A DNA stretch of 14,247 nt. It comes from JAKPRU01 sp029568995 (GTDB lineage: Bacteria; Hinthialibacterota; Hinthialibacteria; Hinthialibacterales; JAKPRU01). A model generated the notes under the pieces. The model ran no database searches and was not told the DNA's origin. It was given only the letters and a program-made list of their open reading frames with translations. Positions 13,348 to 14,247 of the stretch are shown here, in pieces. The stretch spans positions 1-14,247 of the forward strand of contig DAOMHQ010000139.1 in the NCBI GenBank assembly GCA_035430965.1, given 5' to 3'. How positions within the stretch are numbered: position 1 is the stretch's first letter; the number at the start of each line of letters is the position of its first letter. Made by a program: the position numbers and the translations under genes.

Positions 13348-14247
13348 CTACCGACAATATGCCTTCACTTTTGCCGCCGCCTCGCTGATATCGGGAGACT
13401 CCCTTGCCTTGTCTTCATATTTGGTGAAGTTTTTGCTGAAGAGAGCCGCCAATTTCGCAGCCTGCCTGTCAAAAGCCTCTTTATCCTTCCAGGTTTCTCG
13501 CGGATGAAGGACGTTTTGAGGCACTCCCTTGAGAGTTTTGGGAATCGCCATTCCGTAGAGACCGTTCTCATCGAATTCAACGGAGTGGATACTTCCATCC
13601 AGGATGGCATCAATAATCGCCCGGGTCTGCGGAAGGCTCATCCGGGAGCCGACTCCGAAAGGTCCGCCGGTCCAGCCGGTGTTGACCAGCCATGCCGTCG
13701 CTTTGTATTCACGCAATCGTTTCTGGAGCAATTCCGCATACACGGTCGGATGCCAAACCAGGAAGGCGGCTCCAAAACAGGCGGAGAACGTGGCTTCCGG
13801 GTCCGTGATCCCCACTTCGGTTCCGGCCACCTTCGCCGTATATCCGCTCACAAAATGATACATCGCCTGTCCTTCGGTCAACCGGCTGACCGGAGGGAGG
13901 ACTCCGAACGCATCGCAGGTCAGGAAAATAACATTCTTCGGATGCCCGCCCATACCAGGTATTTTGGCATCCGCCATGTGCTCGATCGGATAGGAAGCAC
14001 GCGTATTCTCTGTGATCGAACCGTCATAATAATCCACAACATGGGTCTGCTTGTCGTAAATCACATTCTCCAGAACCGTGCCGAACCGAATCGCCTTCCA
14101 GATATCCGGTTCGCCTTCCTTGCTGAGCCGAATCACCTTGGCATAGCAGCCGCCCTCGAAATTGAAGATTCCTTCATCCGTCCATCCATGTTCATCGTCG
14201 CCGATCAATTTCCGTTTCGGGTCCGCGGAAAGGGTGGTCTTCCCGGT
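13348..14247 (-). CDS. pckA: ATP-dependent phosphoenolpyruvate carboxykinase (5' partial)
   Basis: The last 299 codons of a PEP carboxykinase (EC 4.1.1.49), which converts oxaloacetate and ATP to PEP, CO2 and ADP in the cytoplasm for gluconeogenesis. The frame enters from the window's right edge within the P-loop (TGKTTLS) and ends at the TAG at 13348-13350. All catalytic features in view are normal: LIGDDEHGW with both Asp residues of the metal site, FNFEGGCYAK, RFGTVLENV, NTRASYP with the substrate-binding Arg, GMGGHPKN, WLVNTGWTGGPFGVGSR with the nucleotide-binding Arg, and NFTKYED near the end. Length beyond the P-loop fits the family, with a slightly longer C-terminal tail. Upstream residues (Arg65, Lys213, His232 equivalents) lie outside the window. 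It precedes the HAD-PEPCK fusion on the same strand by 49 bases, giving two PEPCK-family genes in tandem. Confidence 0.96.
   Translation of the reverse strand, partial: TGKTTLSADPKRKLIGDDEHGWTDEGIFNFEGGCYAKVIRLSKEGEPDIWKAIRFGTVLENVIYDKQTHVVDYYDGSITENTRASYPIEHMADAKIPGMGGHPKNVIFLTCDAFGVLPPVSRLTEGQAMYHFVSGYTAKVAGTEVGITDPEATFSACFGAAFLVWHPTVYAELLQKRLREYKATAWLVNTGWTGGPFGVGSRMSLPQTRAIIDAILDGSIHSVEFDENGLYGMAIPKTLKGVPQNVLHPRETWKDKEAFDRQAAKLAALFSKNFTKYEDKARESPDISEAAAKVKAYCR

Overview
The window is a moderately GC-rich bacterial chromosome segment carrying genes for exported carbohydrate-active proteins. The mix is typical of PVC-type or Sumerlaeota/Hydrogenedentota-like bacteria, many known from metagenomes. 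It includes a dockerin-type EF-hand tail, Tat-exported enzymes, a Tat-exported Gfo/Idh/MocA oxidoreductase beside a TIM-barrel isomerase, a GH78 rhamnosidase and a free-standing pseudopilin. The lineage is an inference; no rRNA or ribosomal protein gene is present.

Layout, left to right. (1) The 3' end of a secreted dockerin-type protein with a Thr/Pro repeat tail, then a strong rho-independent terminator. (2) A minus-strand 872-aa Tat-exported protein whose C-terminal half looks like a six-hairpin glycosidase. (3) A 334-base intergenic region with a sigma70-like promoter and a spaced inverted repeat, then a hicBA toxin-antitoxin pair in antitoxin-first order. (4) A 220-base gap with a REP-like palindrome, then a large exported GH78 alpha-L-rhamnosidase followed by a short-leader pseudopilin. 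(5) Convergent to these, a minus-strand pair of Tat-exported proteins: a Gfo/Idh/MocA oxidoreductase followed by an AP-endonuclease-2-fold sugar isomerase/epimerase. (6) Divergent from that pair, a small GHKL (RsbW/histidine-kinase-like) ATPase with its own promoter. (7) Convergent to it, and overlapping it by 74 bases, a minus-strand unit with an ordinary ATP-dependent PEP carboxykinase (pckA, cut by the window edge) followed by a 702-aa protein that fuses an HAD phosphatase domain to a complete but catalytically altered PEP carboxykinase-like domain.

Genes 1-5 fit uptake and breakdown of plant or algal glycans at the cell surface: rhamnose removal by GH78, and oxidation or isomerisation of released sugars outside the cytoplasm. 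Region 7 is the most unusual part. The HAD-PEPCK fusion keeps the P-loop but has lost the three residues that bind the catalytic Mn2+, the substrate-binding Arg and the nucleotide-binding Arg. It is probably not a PEP carboxykinase. It may be a nucleotide-binding regulator of its neighbour, or a repurposed kinase joined to a phosphatase.
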